From: Bacteroidales bacterium UBA2712
Lineage (GTDB): Bacteria; Bacteroidota; Bacteroidia; Bacteroidales; Paludibacteraceae
Reading direction: 5' to 3'
Assembly: GCA_002354055.1 (NCBI GenBank)
Contig: DEKW01000006.1
Coordinates: forward strand, 17,928-81,927
DNA: 64,000 nt
In this document: positions 27,001 through 33,466 of the stretch, in pieces
Layout of the letters: the number at the start of each line of letters is the position of its first letter
Numbering within the stretch: the stretch's first letter is position 1
The notes under the pieces: generated by a model
What the model saw: the letters and a program-made list of their open reading frames with translations, nothing else
Told to the model about the DNA's origin: nothing
Database searches by the model: none
Program-made: the position numbers and the translations under genes

Positions 27001-28487
27001 AGATAGCGAGTGAAACGAATCTTGGTGTGAATAATATCATTCTGCGTGCGGGTGGTATCACCACCAGTGGCATCGGTTCTTCGCCTTCGGCAACGTACGA
27101 GTACGTTTATCCGCAAGTAGAATTAGGCGGAACGCTAACCAGTACAAAGACGGATATCAAGTACGAATACATCACCGACTATGACCATTGGTATCAGCTC
27201 TGTTTACCGTTCAATGCTACGCTGAGCAGTATTCATTACCCGCAAGAGTATTACGGCGATAATGTGACAGCCTCCAATACCGGCAGTTGGGTTATCAAAC
27301 GCTACGCCGGTGAGGTTCGTGCGACGGGTAACTACGACGCATGGAAAGATATAGAAACCGAAAGTGCAACCTCTGTAACCGCCGGTCATGGATATATCTA
27401 TTGGGGCGCTCCGAAGAAAGTATCTGTAGGAGGTGCCGCTAAACAACGTCAGCAATGGGGTATCCAGCGTATCACCATGCCTATTACGGCAACGGCAGCT
27501 ACTACTGCGGAGACGGCGGACAAGAACATATCCGTTGATTCCTATAGTGAAGTGGCGACAAGCGATAAACCGAATGACCAAGGATGGAACCTCGTCGGTA
27601 ACCCGTATATGGTGGACTTGACCGACTTGAGCAGCAACAGTATGATTGCCGGTCAGTTGGTTCATACAGAGATTGTTCCTTGGGACGGCAAATGGAGGAA
27701 TAACGGTGATGGTGTACGTTATGTAACGATCCCGGATAATCACTTTGATTCCTATGTGGCAAAGACGGCTTCTGTGGCATCCGGAGAAGGAGACTTTATG
27801 CCGGGTCGTGCATTCTTCGTACAGATTGCAGGAGGCGCAAGCACGTTGACCTTCGCTGCCGCTAACCGCGCATCGTTGACACCTGCACGCTTTGCACAAA
27901 CCGCTCAATCGGTGGATATAGAAACAGGTATCGTCATGAGCGATGAGTCCAAACACGATGAAGTGAACTTCTGGATCAAGGAAGATAAGACGGCAGAGTA
28001 CGAATACAATGCTGATTATCCGAAGACGCCGAACAATACGAACTTCAATATCTATGGCGTCCACAGTCATGGAGACCTGAGCTGGATTGCTATCAGTCCG
28101 GAGATCGCAGAGGGTTCAATGGCTATCGGTTATCAAGTACCGACGGCAGGAGAATACCGATTGAGTTTGAGCGAGACGTATGTTTCGGATAAGATAGACC
28201 AACTGCTCGTCACCGACCATGAGATGAGTCCGGAGATTACGACAAACCTGTTAACCGAAGATTATGTCTTCCATGTTAATCAGGCAGAGACGAACAATAC
28301 TCGTTTCACCGTTTCTATCCATCTGGCTCCGCAGACACCGACAGATATCGGAAATGTGCCGAGCGAAGGAATGAATGCGGATCATGCGAAACCGCAGAAG
28401 TTCATCTATCACGACAAGTTGTACATCTTGCGAAACGGCGTGATTTATGACGCAACGGGTAAAAAAGTGAAAGGAGGCCTGAAATGA
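18066..28487 (+). CDS. Giant secreted InlB-repeat/BIG2 surface protein with T9SS-like C-terminal tag
   Basis: 3473 residues, the largest gene here. Signal peptide about 1-30 (VWAIMMVCLTVLGVGNAWG). The mature chain alternates at least twelve InlB B-type (Listeria-Bacteroides) repeats (pattern: VTF/ISY strand, GY-F-GW, then TLTAQW or LYAKW; e.g. from residue 175, 900-1240, 1490-1800, 1965-2150, 2300-2420), one BIG2-like domain (about 610-695) and five copies of an unnamed module of about 150 residues (about 250-406, 1238-1389, 1799-1961, 2155-2297, 2421-2565). The last 900 residues have no repeats and end in a tag (KFIYHDKLYILRNGVIYD, ATGKKV). Probably an adhesin or large surface structure exported by the T9SS. 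Start 18066 is chosen because the signal peptide begins there. Overlaps the next gene by four bases. Confidence 0.85.
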   Translation: MKTNILTNIRVWAIMMVCLTVLGVGNAWGAVVSGTTYNTNSGNTPTGWTISGGTGTGGTYIGLTYDDKYIQTDEFCVSSFSSITLSARKYGGPSDAEALITVSWWVGGVETVLGTVAPTGTSLSNYTISSPASVSANSEGYVKISCKSSASGKGSGVGAVTISYTAGTPTPHTVTFNAEGGTCGTSSLTGTSVTLPAATGCPSEGWEFYGWATARCASSTPTAPTIVGKAGDTYKPAADIELHAVYATGEYTKITSTGAITSGGKYIIAGEYSGDNYVMTNTTTTDAYGTWLVGTVISEDPTNKYHAAKINAAWLCTITATSDKYYIQNASGGWIDTYYQSSDWYNHTPQDTYDKYTIDFSAGDGTCTINNSYGTKSYLTLFTDGTFGPNDDGYALYLYKQTTTPAYWSDPPCCSNKVAVSYNSAGSTHVSAMTFSAASIATCGGASTRQVTVSVTPISGYLFKAGDELTWTKSSGTIPAAPTLVSGPTLNAGKYEFVYEFAQNDNGAGTFAATASTLINYRTVCCTEYDIALNNSGSATGGTFSASKARACEGNEVTLTATPDACYVFGSWTIKKHSDNSDVTTSVLAGNTLTMPDYAVDVYATFTSKTVSALSLSMTGGHQNLDIGETNQLLVSYTPADAICDNAIDTWSSSNSLILDVNSSGLVTAVSAGSATITATTEGGVSNTYTITVNSPACDSWFMHHWNNSTNGDECFYQYSGTDWRTNNISLPSSSSEEKFNVNNAAGNPDAKKKDVEFNTLGFADIQRGGNSCGSNPYPGQNAYGKMGIYTNSGDNNRFVAFYPDKYMVTYGKEGQAWSTLTFSNTTGYEYESPVFQVPSGYKNDNTYKYYVGINNSSDAILFVTGKSSTDAMNGVSGLSSSDMGGKWGKWHIYSNSCANNWYCEFIRYYQVDFALNGGEGSIAPRYGKTTTPYVTFNTSEITPPTKSGYTFLGWSDGVNTYAPSGATVTIDGDKTLTAQWAANHTLSYNYNGGDGSSCVGGTKYTGESFTACSSAGDKEGHTFTGWLGSNSVSYTAGSSYSMPDADLTLTAQWNPDEYNITYKDQGDAAYSGNKTDGRPTGNPATHTYGSATALVDGVKAGYRFDGWYTNSTCTEGPVTSIGATAKTADFTLYAKWTQVWTISWKIWNNAESRYDEYAGDGTHTTEVVAGGTISKIPTNPADNALSSCASKFMGWSETCLGSDVGQSAPGDLFTTTPVGSITADKTYYAVYASVDDPESWTKTALGSVTAGTYVLLDANDYAFNGTINNSGHGEITESAFSFSAGVATSAPEGICEMEFQAVSGGFKMYNPKTERYLYATAASSGKLAWAVSDDDYWYLNNSNWTYSATYSGNHPIVRTYNNLMRSYAPSTTNGIALVVAKKTPGTWKDYVTSCCGTAAVTNGGYTNVTGSGSTMSAKVTWTDAANTNRYRVVCEDLSIDAISTNKYYTTAGVMTSCTDYTFNVYAAPEGGCQSAPLEITVSPVEAARTVTFNYNGSGQATGSFTTDCTHSSTNLPTPDAYAGHRFDGWWTLSSGGSSVGAAGAEYTPTASIEIFAHWIAIADLTYDGDVTGTCTGTSSTDVGSSVTACTPASRDHYTFDYWIRSDNSAHVNAGATFTMPASALTLTAHWTADSYTINYYDQGGSAYSGSNSGSLPSTHSYGIASILPNGVKEGYRFDGWFTSSACTGDPITSIASDAEGPFILYAKWTASHTFTFSKNGVVDGTLTLGQVEGGNVIMPNTTVDCGLWTTFEGWVIGDVAETTTEPATIYKPGDIYVAGNSDQEFKAVYSKHEGDASVYYEKVTSGPKSGDYILVSSAKSDVYYTTTGWNSGSSIYSTAAITLSLEGTISSASATSAGANTFTIHSGHNGANVGKFAMYDGTKYMESGSSITRQDGQSYSWELLDGSTKVNDKDYIPGAGAIHSTASTTYVLQLRNHSNADRFSMYANTQNLDVYLYRKKIAGTTYYTTAPGSCDVPTEITVSYNDNKAHAGDQTISGMPSGTTLTFTSYPNFVSYTIGAAPTDPTGYHFAGWNTQADGNGDDYAAGASVTTFGYRETITLYAKWERVYTVTLYDNGVERTRLTQASAGANVTLPSGNNCGVGSAFTFVGWTDSPVQLNAEPVRPNIVSGAGEWGDDELTDDITLYSVYSKSVAGCDDFAAGVSGAYKFTDKASEEYALAAGGTSSSYARGSSGDAEVFYIGYSPAKSAYTIRTSTGYLGWFGASGSEALTKGNTTPYYWNITAGTGANSGYWYFEPVGISGKQFSGNSGSKFQVHGNSTKYYIQLTKIAMTYYYNTAICGENSITFHDGGGTISGTPTMPDGASWNSGTHVLSGLDDCDKITEFPTANYDGWTFVGWSTEDYSNSGKHIADYAEENASTDEPDASIIYKTGGNPYVVRGGSIDLYPVFTRFPDNEPFDLENGGTYYMYYLDPASDDGYGAPQRRYAGEWDGTKRYKAVTNCAEATAFVFSKEGDIWHIRNVSTSKWLGGKSSDDWLIENSSLGTLTDWTITIRSGNQFNVSCQSGRQIIVYDNFFMDYASTNLDNNPGYHCVYLGSCEERIFSSEPHAVPTIDLIGSPIITSSVGQRVRATEAMTLSGSHLAGATKITLSSTNLTFATSATATPAANLEVTVTSGSVAETNIYVYYTPGVGDTSDGIESIIVTATDNGTVPAEAKANVSVRHLPADFVIAAKWGDKWYALPNTCNDSKSSTTGVVITVDNDNDPTCATAAPSTAKWGLRQTKQPARITAGYADRLTFTERGTTATADNQQALYNYNSADVYTNAQWTNYANTNPDRYEWIPVTADFKDYTLTNASESKPLILRNDGEFKAQTTNQAYNGKVRLLPATFYEEAPVQIVEWKANSVVVMYTGTETSATTKVGTNSASASQTLSTHKLTHGIYELTTGQSLASNDGKNLLLTFGSMKKVFEIPVIITGNSTAYSGHEKQDVVIVNGGKLSAAATKYSYHNIYVYGGGKLKIASETNLGVNNIILRAGGITTSGIGSSPSATYEYVYPQVELGGTLTSTKTDIKYEYITDYDHWYQLCLPFNATLSSIHYPQEYYGDNVTASNTGSWVIKRYAGEVRATGNYDAWKDIETESATSVTAGHGYIYWGAPKKVSVGGAAKQRQQWGIQRITMPITATAATTAETADKNISVDSYSEVATSDKPNDQGWNLVGNPYMVDLTDLSSNSMIAGQLVHTEIVPWDGKWRNNGDGVRYVTIPDNHFDSYVAKTASVASGEGDFMPGRAFFVQIAGGASTLTFAAANRASLTPARFAQTAQSVDIETGIVMSDESKHDEVNFWIKEDKTAEYEYNADYPKTPNNTNFNIYGVHSHGDLSWIAISPEIAEGSMAIGYQVPTAGEYRLSLSETYVSDKIDQLLVTDHEMSPEITTNLLTEDYVFHVNQAETNNTRFTVSIHLAPQTPTDIGNVPSEGMNADHAKPQKFIYHDKLYILRNGVIYDATGKKVKGGLK

Positions 28488-28870
28488 AAACATTGAGATA
28501 TATGTTGATTGTAGCAGCCTTGCTGAGCGTCATGAGCATTGAGGCGCATATGTTTGACAAGACTTGGGGGCAAAAGCCCGTGGTAGAAATGCACTCTACT
28601 TCAGCGATGGCTTATTCGGGTTCGACCCTTCCGCAGGCTGCGGCTACCGGAGTTACTCTGGCAACAGTAGCAGACGTAGAAACCAGCACCAGACCCTATC
28701 ACCCCGGACGTATTCGCAGAGCTGAGGATGATGAAGATGATGATACACCTCCTACAGATCCCCACGGACCTAATGAGGATCCCTTAGGTGACGTCCTCTG
28801 GCCGCTGATGCTGATGGCACTGGCTTATGTGGTGTACCTTAAGACTCGAAAAAAGAAAGAAAATATATAA
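28484..28870 (+). CDS. Small secreted/membrane protein coupled to the giant surface protein
   Basis: 128 residues with an N-terminal signal peptide (MLIVAALLSVMSIEAHM region), an acidic and proline-rich middle (RRAEDDEDDDTPPTDPHGP) and a C-terminal membrane segment followed by positive charges (DVLWPLMLMALAYVVYLKTRKKKE). I do not know a named family, though proteins of this plan commonly follow large secreted proteins in Bacteroidales. Its ATG overlaps the TGA of the giant gene (ATGA), so both are made together; a role as anchor or partner is inference. Confidence 0.75.
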   Translation: MKTLRYMLIVAALLSVMSIEAHMFDKTWGQKPVVEMHSTSAMAYSGSTLPQAAATGVTLATVADVETSTRPYHPGRIRRAEDDEDDDTPPTDPHGPNEDPLGDVLWPLMLMALAYVVYLKTRKKKENI

Positions 28871-28883
28871 TAATCAATCTATC

Positions 28884-31472
28884 ATGAGAAAAATATTCAT
28901 TTTGTTGGCGGCAACGATATGCGCTGTGGGTGCATATGCCGCATCTATCACTGCTTCGGACGTGGATTTCGGAATAGTAAGTATCAAAGGGCAGAGTTCC
29001 GTAACGGCTACCGAAGAAATCCCTGTTTCGTGGAACGGGCTGAGTAATCAAGGCTATTATATCTATGCGGAAATTACTTCCGGAGATGATAATTTCTTCA
29101 TCAGCGGAGAGAGTTCCTATTACATGGGTTATGGAGCAAGCATGACCTATTCTACTACCTTTACGATTGGCTACTATGCTGAGACCGCGGGTTCCTTTAC
29201 CGGTACGCTCCGTTTCTATAGTTACGACATCAATTATAATGAGGTGGAGAAGATAGTCAACCTCAGTGTTGTTGTCAGTTCGGATGCTATAGTGGCCAAC
29301 ACCACTCCGTACGTGCGCATCAACTCTACCAGTGAGTTACACGAAGGCGATACTGTTGTGTTTGTGAATGAGGCAGCCGGAGCAGTCAGCGGTCCGCTGA
29401 ACGGCACTTATCTGACGGCGATCACCGAAGGTGTGACCATCAATGCCACTGCCGGAACAGCAGAGATGCCGGAAGGCGTAAGGGCATTTAAGATGCATAA
29501 ATACAGCGGCAACTGGCAGTTCCTCTTCATCGAAGATGAGACGACCGCCTTGCTCTTGGATTATGTATCGAATAATGCCAAGGGTGCTTTTGCAACAGTT
29601 TATGCCGCCGGGCAGACGGTTAAGACATGGGAGATCAGTATCAGCAACGGCGAGGCAGCAGTCTTCCGTCCCAACGATGCGGATCCTGCTTACCCGGTTC
29701 GGTTTAACAGCGACCGCTTTAAACCCTATAAGACCGAAGCTACCGGCACTTCGTTCGCGCTCTACAAGAAAGCCGGAGAAGCACAAGAAGTAAGCAGCTC
29801 TTTAGAGATCGAGGCTATCCAGTTTGGCGATGTGGAGTTGGGCGAGAGCGCTGAGGTGACGGTCAATTATACTGCCGAGAACCTGACGGATGATATCATC
29901 TGGGAGGTGGAAGGAACGGACGCTGCGTTGTTCAGCGTAACGGAGCAAGGCGACCGTACCGGCGGAACAGTGACCATCACTTATCTCGGTACCGGCACGC
30001 AGCTTGGTACGGTAGATGCGCATCTGAGTTACTTGACGCAAGATATCCATCTGGAGATAATGGAAGGTACCGCGCCCATCACCATCAATCTCATACCGAC
30101 GACTACCAAACTGACGAATCTGGCATTTGTGGGTGCTCCTTCCTCCATCGACCAGGGACAGTCCATCGACCTCAGTTCGTATATCGTCTATACGCCGAAT
30201 GACGCGGCAGATAAGTCTTTGGTATGGAGCGTTGATCATACGTATCAAGGTGAAGTTAGTGAAGCAGGTGTGCTGACTGCCAAGCATGTAGGCGGTACCG
30301 TGACGGTGACTGCGACCTCGGTGCGCGTGCCGAGCGTGAGCGCCAGCCATACCCTGACCATCACCGAACCGGTCGTCACGGATTTCACGCTCTCGCACAG
30401 CGAGATGACGATGCACAAAGGCGATACGCAGACGCTATATGTGACGGCTATTGTGCCGGATTATGCAAGCGTGAGTCCTGCTTTCTCCAGCAATAACACC
30501 GCCGTAGCGACCATCAGTAACAGAGGTCTGGTGACGGCAAGAGGAATCGGTGAGGCGGTTATCACGGCTACTATCGGCAGCGTGGAACGGATTTGTACGG
30601 TACATGTGCAGCCGGTGGATGTAACCAGCGTCAGCTTTGATCCTGCTACCGTGAGTCTGACGGTGGGCTCGTACCTGCAGCTGAATCCGGTCGTGCTGCC
30701 TGCGCAAGCCAAGGACGAATACCCCATGACGTATGTCTCCGACAACGAGGCTGCGGCTACTGTGAGCGAGAGCGGTCTGGTTACCGGCATCGCAGAAGGC
30801 CAAGCCGTCATCACCGCTACTATCGGCGGCATGAGCGGGCAGATAACGGTAAACGTAGTTGCGGCATCGATGTTCACCAAAGTGACGGACGCTTCTACGC
30901 TGGCGGCGAAAGATACGATCGTTCTGGCTACTATTTATAACAACAGCGGCGTGATTGCCGGTCCGCGCGGTACAGACAATGCCGGAAAGAAGAAACTGAG
31001 TGTTCTGACCGAAGGTGTAACCGTTACAGAGACAGAGGCATATGCTGATGAGGCTTGCCGTTTGGTACTGGGAACGGAGAAGAACAAAGAAGGCTTCACG
31101 CTGACAATCGTAGGCGGAAAGACGATAGCCGTAACCTCTACAGGCAACGATATCGTTGATGCAAACACGCAGAATTGCAAGTTCTGGGAGTTCGTAGAAG
31201 ATGGCAATAACGGCTATTTCGTACGCAACCTCGGTAACACGAACGCGATGTTCAAATACCACTCGGGTAATGCGGCTATCAAGCCATACAAGCTCAATAC
31301 CACCGGTGCTGTGTACGTTTATGCCTATGTGCGCAAGTACGTAGATCCGATAGTGACCGGCATGGATGAGACGCAGGCTCCTTCGATCGAAAGCCGGAAG
31401 ATTCTTCGCGACGGACAGGTGCTGATTCTCCGCAACGGCGAGGTCTATACCGCCACCGGAATGAAGTTATAA
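28884..31472 (+). CDS. Secreted BIG2 (Ig-like) protein with T9SS-like C-terminal tag
   Basis: 862 residues, signal peptide MRKIFILLAATICAVGAYA. Layout: an N-terminal beta domain, one copy of the unnamed 150-residue module (about 143-299, YVRINSTSELHEGDTVVF to FALYKKAGE), a beta domain, three BIG2 Ig-like domains (about 409-495, 496-575, 576-663; pattern V-S----L--G----L---V-P----------W-S-----A-VS--G-VTG---G-A-ITAT), a second copy of the module (about 664-819) and the tag RKILRDGQVLILRNGEVYT, ATGMKL. The upstream in-frame extension overlaps the previous gene and is rejected. The stop codon region is shared with the convergent HHH gene through a TTATAA palindrome. Confidence 0.83.
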   Translation: MRKIFILLAATICAVGAYAASITASDVDFGIVSIKGQSSVTATEEIPVSWNGLSNQGYYIYAEITSGDDNFFISGESSYYMGYGASMTYSTTFTIGYYAETAGSFTGTLRFYSYDINYNEVEKIVNLSVVVSSDAIVANTTPYVRINSTSELHEGDTVVFVNEAAGAVSGPLNGTYLTAITEGVTINATAGTAEMPEGVRAFKMHKYSGNWQFLFIEDETTALLLDYVSNNAKGAFATVYAAGQTVKTWEISISNGEAAVFRPNDADPAYPVRFNSDRFKPYKTEATGTSFALYKKAGEAQEVSSSLEIEAIQFGDVELGESAEVTVNYTAENLTDDIIWEVEGTDAALFSVTEQGDRTGGTVTITYLGTGTQLGTVDAHLSYLTQDIHLEIMEGTAPITINLIPTTTKLTNLAFVGAPSSIDQGQSIDLSSYIVYTPNDAADKSLVWSVDHTYQGEVSEAGVLTAKHVGGTVTVTATSVRVPSVSASHTLTITEPVVTDFTLSHSEMTMHKGDTQTLYVTAIVPDYASVSPAFSSNNTAVATISNRGLVTARGIGEAVITATIGSVERICTVHVQPVDVTSVSFDPATVSLTVGSYLQLNPVVLPAQAKDEYPMTYVSDNEAAATVSESGLVTGIAEGQAVITATIGGMSGQITVNVVAASMFTKVTDASTLAAKDTIVLATIYNNSGVIAGPRGTDNAGKKKLSVLTEGVTVTETEAYADEACRLVLGTEKNKEGFTLTIVGGKTIAVTSTGNDIVDANTQNCKFWEFVEDGNNGYFVRNLGNTNAMFKYHSGNAAIKPYKLNTTGAVYVYAYVRKYVDPIVTGMDETQAPSIESRKILRDGQVLILRNGEVYTATGMKL

Positions 31473-33404
31473 CTTTGCGCGGAGGAGCAGATGAAGATCG
31501 GTTCTGGTTTGTGGGCGGCTGTGTGAGGCCGCCCACTGCTTTGCATAAACGGTCTCGGAGACGCGGAAGTAAAGTGCGAGCTGCGGGATAATCTGCCATC
31601 TGAGGCACAGGTAAGCGCGACCGCCCAGACCATAAGTCGCAGGGATAGAAAAGGCGTACAGCACATCGTGCTCGTAGGTATAGATGCGGTTCGCCCATTC
31701 GCGCGCGTCGAAGCCCTGAAGCCGGAAGCGAAGGCTGAGAGGTGTATGGTGTACGGTGTAGGGTGTCAAATCAATGGCTATATCTTGCGCCAGACTTACG
31801 CCGTAGGTTAGTTGAGGGGTTAGAGGATTAGTGGTTAGGGGGTTAGTGGTGAGGTTGGCTTCCGCGGTGGTACGCAGCGACCAGCTGCCTTGAGACCAAT
31901 CGAACTGCGCACGGGTGGAGTAGGTGGCATCACCTTTCTGCCGCGCGCGGAGACGGAGAAAAAGCCGCCATGCATTGCGGCTGTACTGCAGCTCTGCCAT
32001 GGCATCATATCCCAGAGTCTTAACAGCATCCCCTAAACCATACTTGTAGCCGCTGAAATAGAACACATCCCCGTAACCCGAAATCCGCCAGTTGCGCCAG
32101 CGGGTAATCTCAAAACCCAAGTACCCGCCGTTCTCGTCGTTGATGCGCGAGGTCTCGGAGAAAGCGTAGCCCAAGGCGTTATCGAAATACGGCGAGTAGT
32201 AGCGGTATAACGCCACAAGCGAGAGACCTTGAGTTGGGTAGAAACGGCTGCCGACGAGAACACCGAGACCCCAACTATCATTTTGCGTTGTGGCGACCTC
32301 GCCGAAGGCATCGAACCAGCCGTGGTTGTACCGGAACGAAGCGCCTATGACTGCCTGATTGCGGCCGCGGAAATAATGGCGGTTGTATTTGGCGTTGCGG
32401 TAGGGGTGAATACTGTCCGACCAGAGGTTCTCTATCGCCGTCAGTTGGACTTCCAGCCGTTTATGTCGCAGCGTGAGGTTGGCGCCCAACAGGTGATGCC
32501 AAGTGGAGTCATTCGCGCGGCGCATGGAGTAGAGTGCCGAAGCGTCCAGACGTGTCTGAGACGAGAAAGCATGGCGGATGGTAGCTCCTACGCCGTGCAG
32601 TCCTTCGCCATCGACCGACGAGTAATACCGCAAGCCCTGCTGCTGCATGCCAACTGAAGAGACATACGAACTCTTGCCGGAATGAAAGACCGGTGCGAGC
32701 ACCAGACCCTGCCCGAAAGAGGCCTGGAAATTGCCACCGACGACCGTGTGCAGATGGGGCGTTATGTCGCGCAGTTGCAGATATGCACCGTATTGCAGAT
32801 CCTTCGCTACACCTCCCACCGGCCGTCTCAACTGTGCGCCGAAAGTGACCTTCCTTTGATAATCAAACCTGTAGCGTCCCTGCACGTACATCGGGTCCGT
32901 ACCTTCCATTCCTTCTATATTACGCGCATCCACGCGCGTGATAACCTCATGTGTCGCGTGGGCAAAGACCTCGCGGGGATGCAATTTTTGATTTATGATT
33001 TCTGATTTATGATTTCTGATTTGGACGAACGGCAACAGGTCGCGGATCTCGTACTCCGTCAGCGACGGGATGAGCCGTAGCTCGTATAGCGACTCAAACG
33101 GGTGTCTGCCGGCATAGGCGAGGATATCATCAATCTGCTGCGGCGAGAGAAAATATAGTTGCGAGAGTTCTTCATCCGAAGTGTGGTTCAGGTCTATCGG
33201 CGCGTCATGCAGCGCGTACAGATCCGTCTGCAACTGCTCATAATCCACTTCGCTGAACTCCGTAACGGCATTGTAGATGTCCAGTACGATTTCGTCTAAG
33301 GTGAACGTTGAAGGTTGAAGGTTTACAGGGGCATCCTCGGCCCTTCCCTGAAAGGAAGTGAGGATGAATAAAATGATTATTATGACTCGTAATTGTCGTT
33401 TCAC
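31467..33404 (-). CDS. Outer-membrane protein with N-terminal helix-hairpin-helix domain
   Basis: 645 residues from a GTG at 33404. Hydrophobic signal segment (VIIIILFILTSFQG), then an HhH/ComEA-like domain (about 55-125, with LSQLYFLSPQQIDDILAYAGRHPF and SLYELRLIPSLTEYEIRDLLPFV), then a long stretch of alternating beta strands ending in an aromatic residue-rich barrel (RSSLGL-like strands to the end). Proteins of this plan are common in Bacteroidales; function unknown. The start is unusual: GTG is the only usable start after the promoter, whose -7 box ends four bases before it, so the mRNA is probably leaderless. Parts of the signal-peptide boundary and three internal loops (NHKSEIINQK, LTTNPLTTNPLT, LQPSTFT) are coded by inserted repeats. 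Confidence 0.78.
   Translation of the reverse strand: MKRQLRVIIIILFILTSFQGRAEDAPVNLQPSTFTLDEIVLDIYNAVTEFSEVDYEQLQTDLYALHDAPIDLNHTSDEELSQLYFLSPQQIDDILAYAGRHPFESLYELRLIPSLTEYEIRDLLPFVQIRNHKSEIINQKLHPREVFAHATHEVITRVDARNIEGMEGTDPMYVQGRYRFDYQRKVTFGAQLRRPVGGVAKDLQYGAYLQLRDITPHLHTVVGGNFQASFGQGLVLAPVFHSGKSSYVSSVGMQQQGLRYYSSVDGEGLHGVGATIRHAFSSQTRLDASALYSMRRANDSTWHHLLGANLTLRHKRLEVQLTAIENLWSDSIHPYRNAKYNRHYFRGRNQAVIGASFRYNHGWFDAFGEVATTQNDSWGLGVLVGSRFYPTQGLSLVALYRYYSPYFDNALGYAFSETSRINDENGGYLGFEITRWRNWRISGYGDVFYFSGYKYGLGDAVKTLGYDAMAELQYSRNAWRLFLRLRARQKGDATYSTRAQFDWSQGSWSLRTTAEANLTTNPLTTNPLTPQLTYGVSLAQDIAIDLTPYTVHHTPLSLRFRLQGFDAREWANRIYTYEHDVLYAFSIPATYGLGGRAYLCLRWQIIPQLALYFRVSETVYAKQWAASHSRPQTRTDLHLLLRAKL
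31511..31536. terminator. GC-rich hairpin inside the 3' end of the HHH gene, possible terminator of the BIG2 gene
   Basis: GTGGGCGGC (31511-31519) and GCCGCCCAC (31528-31536) form a perfect 9-bp stem with an 8-base loop 38 bases past the BIG2 stop. The T-run after it is weak (TGCTTTG). Confidence 0.4.
31804..31853. repeat. In-frame tandem repeat in the HHH gene (TTNPL units)
   Basis: Units of the type GGTTAGTGGTTAGGG are repeated; the minus-strand frame reads LTTNPLTTNPLTPQLT within a predicted barrel loop. Confidence 0.8.
32986..33022. repeat. In-frame tandem repeat in the HHH gene (NHKSEI units)
   Basis: Units of TGATTTATGATTTC repeat about 2.5 times and code for IRNHKSEIINQKLH between the HhH domain and the barrel. 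Confidence 0.8.
33328..33366 (-). repeat. GC-rich palindromic element, copy d (in the signal-peptide region of the HHH gene)
   Basis: Read on the minus strand: CTCACTTCCTTTCAGGGA, then AGGGCCGAGGATG. It matches the other three copies (45154-45194, 61527-61563, 63288-63323). It codes for LTSFQGRAEDAP, i.e. the end of the signal peptide and the first mature residues. Confidence 0.65.
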
Positions 33405-33408
33405 GGCA

Positions 33409-33440
33409 CAAAAGTACAAAATATTTTGCATTAATGCAAA
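33409..33440 (-). promoter_or_regulatory. Promoter of the HHH gene
   Basis: Minus-strand TTTG (33440-33437), 20 bases, TACTTTTG (33416-33409). The GTG start begins at 33404, four bases past the -7 box. Confidence 0.8.
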
Positions 33441-33442
33441 AT
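33423..33442. promoter_or_regulatory. 20-bp perfect palindrome made by the two divergent -33 boxes
   Basis: ATTTTGCATTAATGCAAAAT is its own reverse complement. It contains the TTTGCA of both divergent promoters, so the two promoters overlap at their -33 ends. Confidence 0.8.
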
Positions 33443-33456
33443 TTTTCGTAACTTTG
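33425..33456 (+). promoter_or_regulatory. Promoter of the flippase-like gene
   Basis: TTTG 33425-33428, 20 bases, TAACTTTG 33449-33456; the ATG follows ten bases later, so the leader is only a few bases long. Confidence 0.82.
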
Positions 33457-33466
33457 CAGCGTTTTT

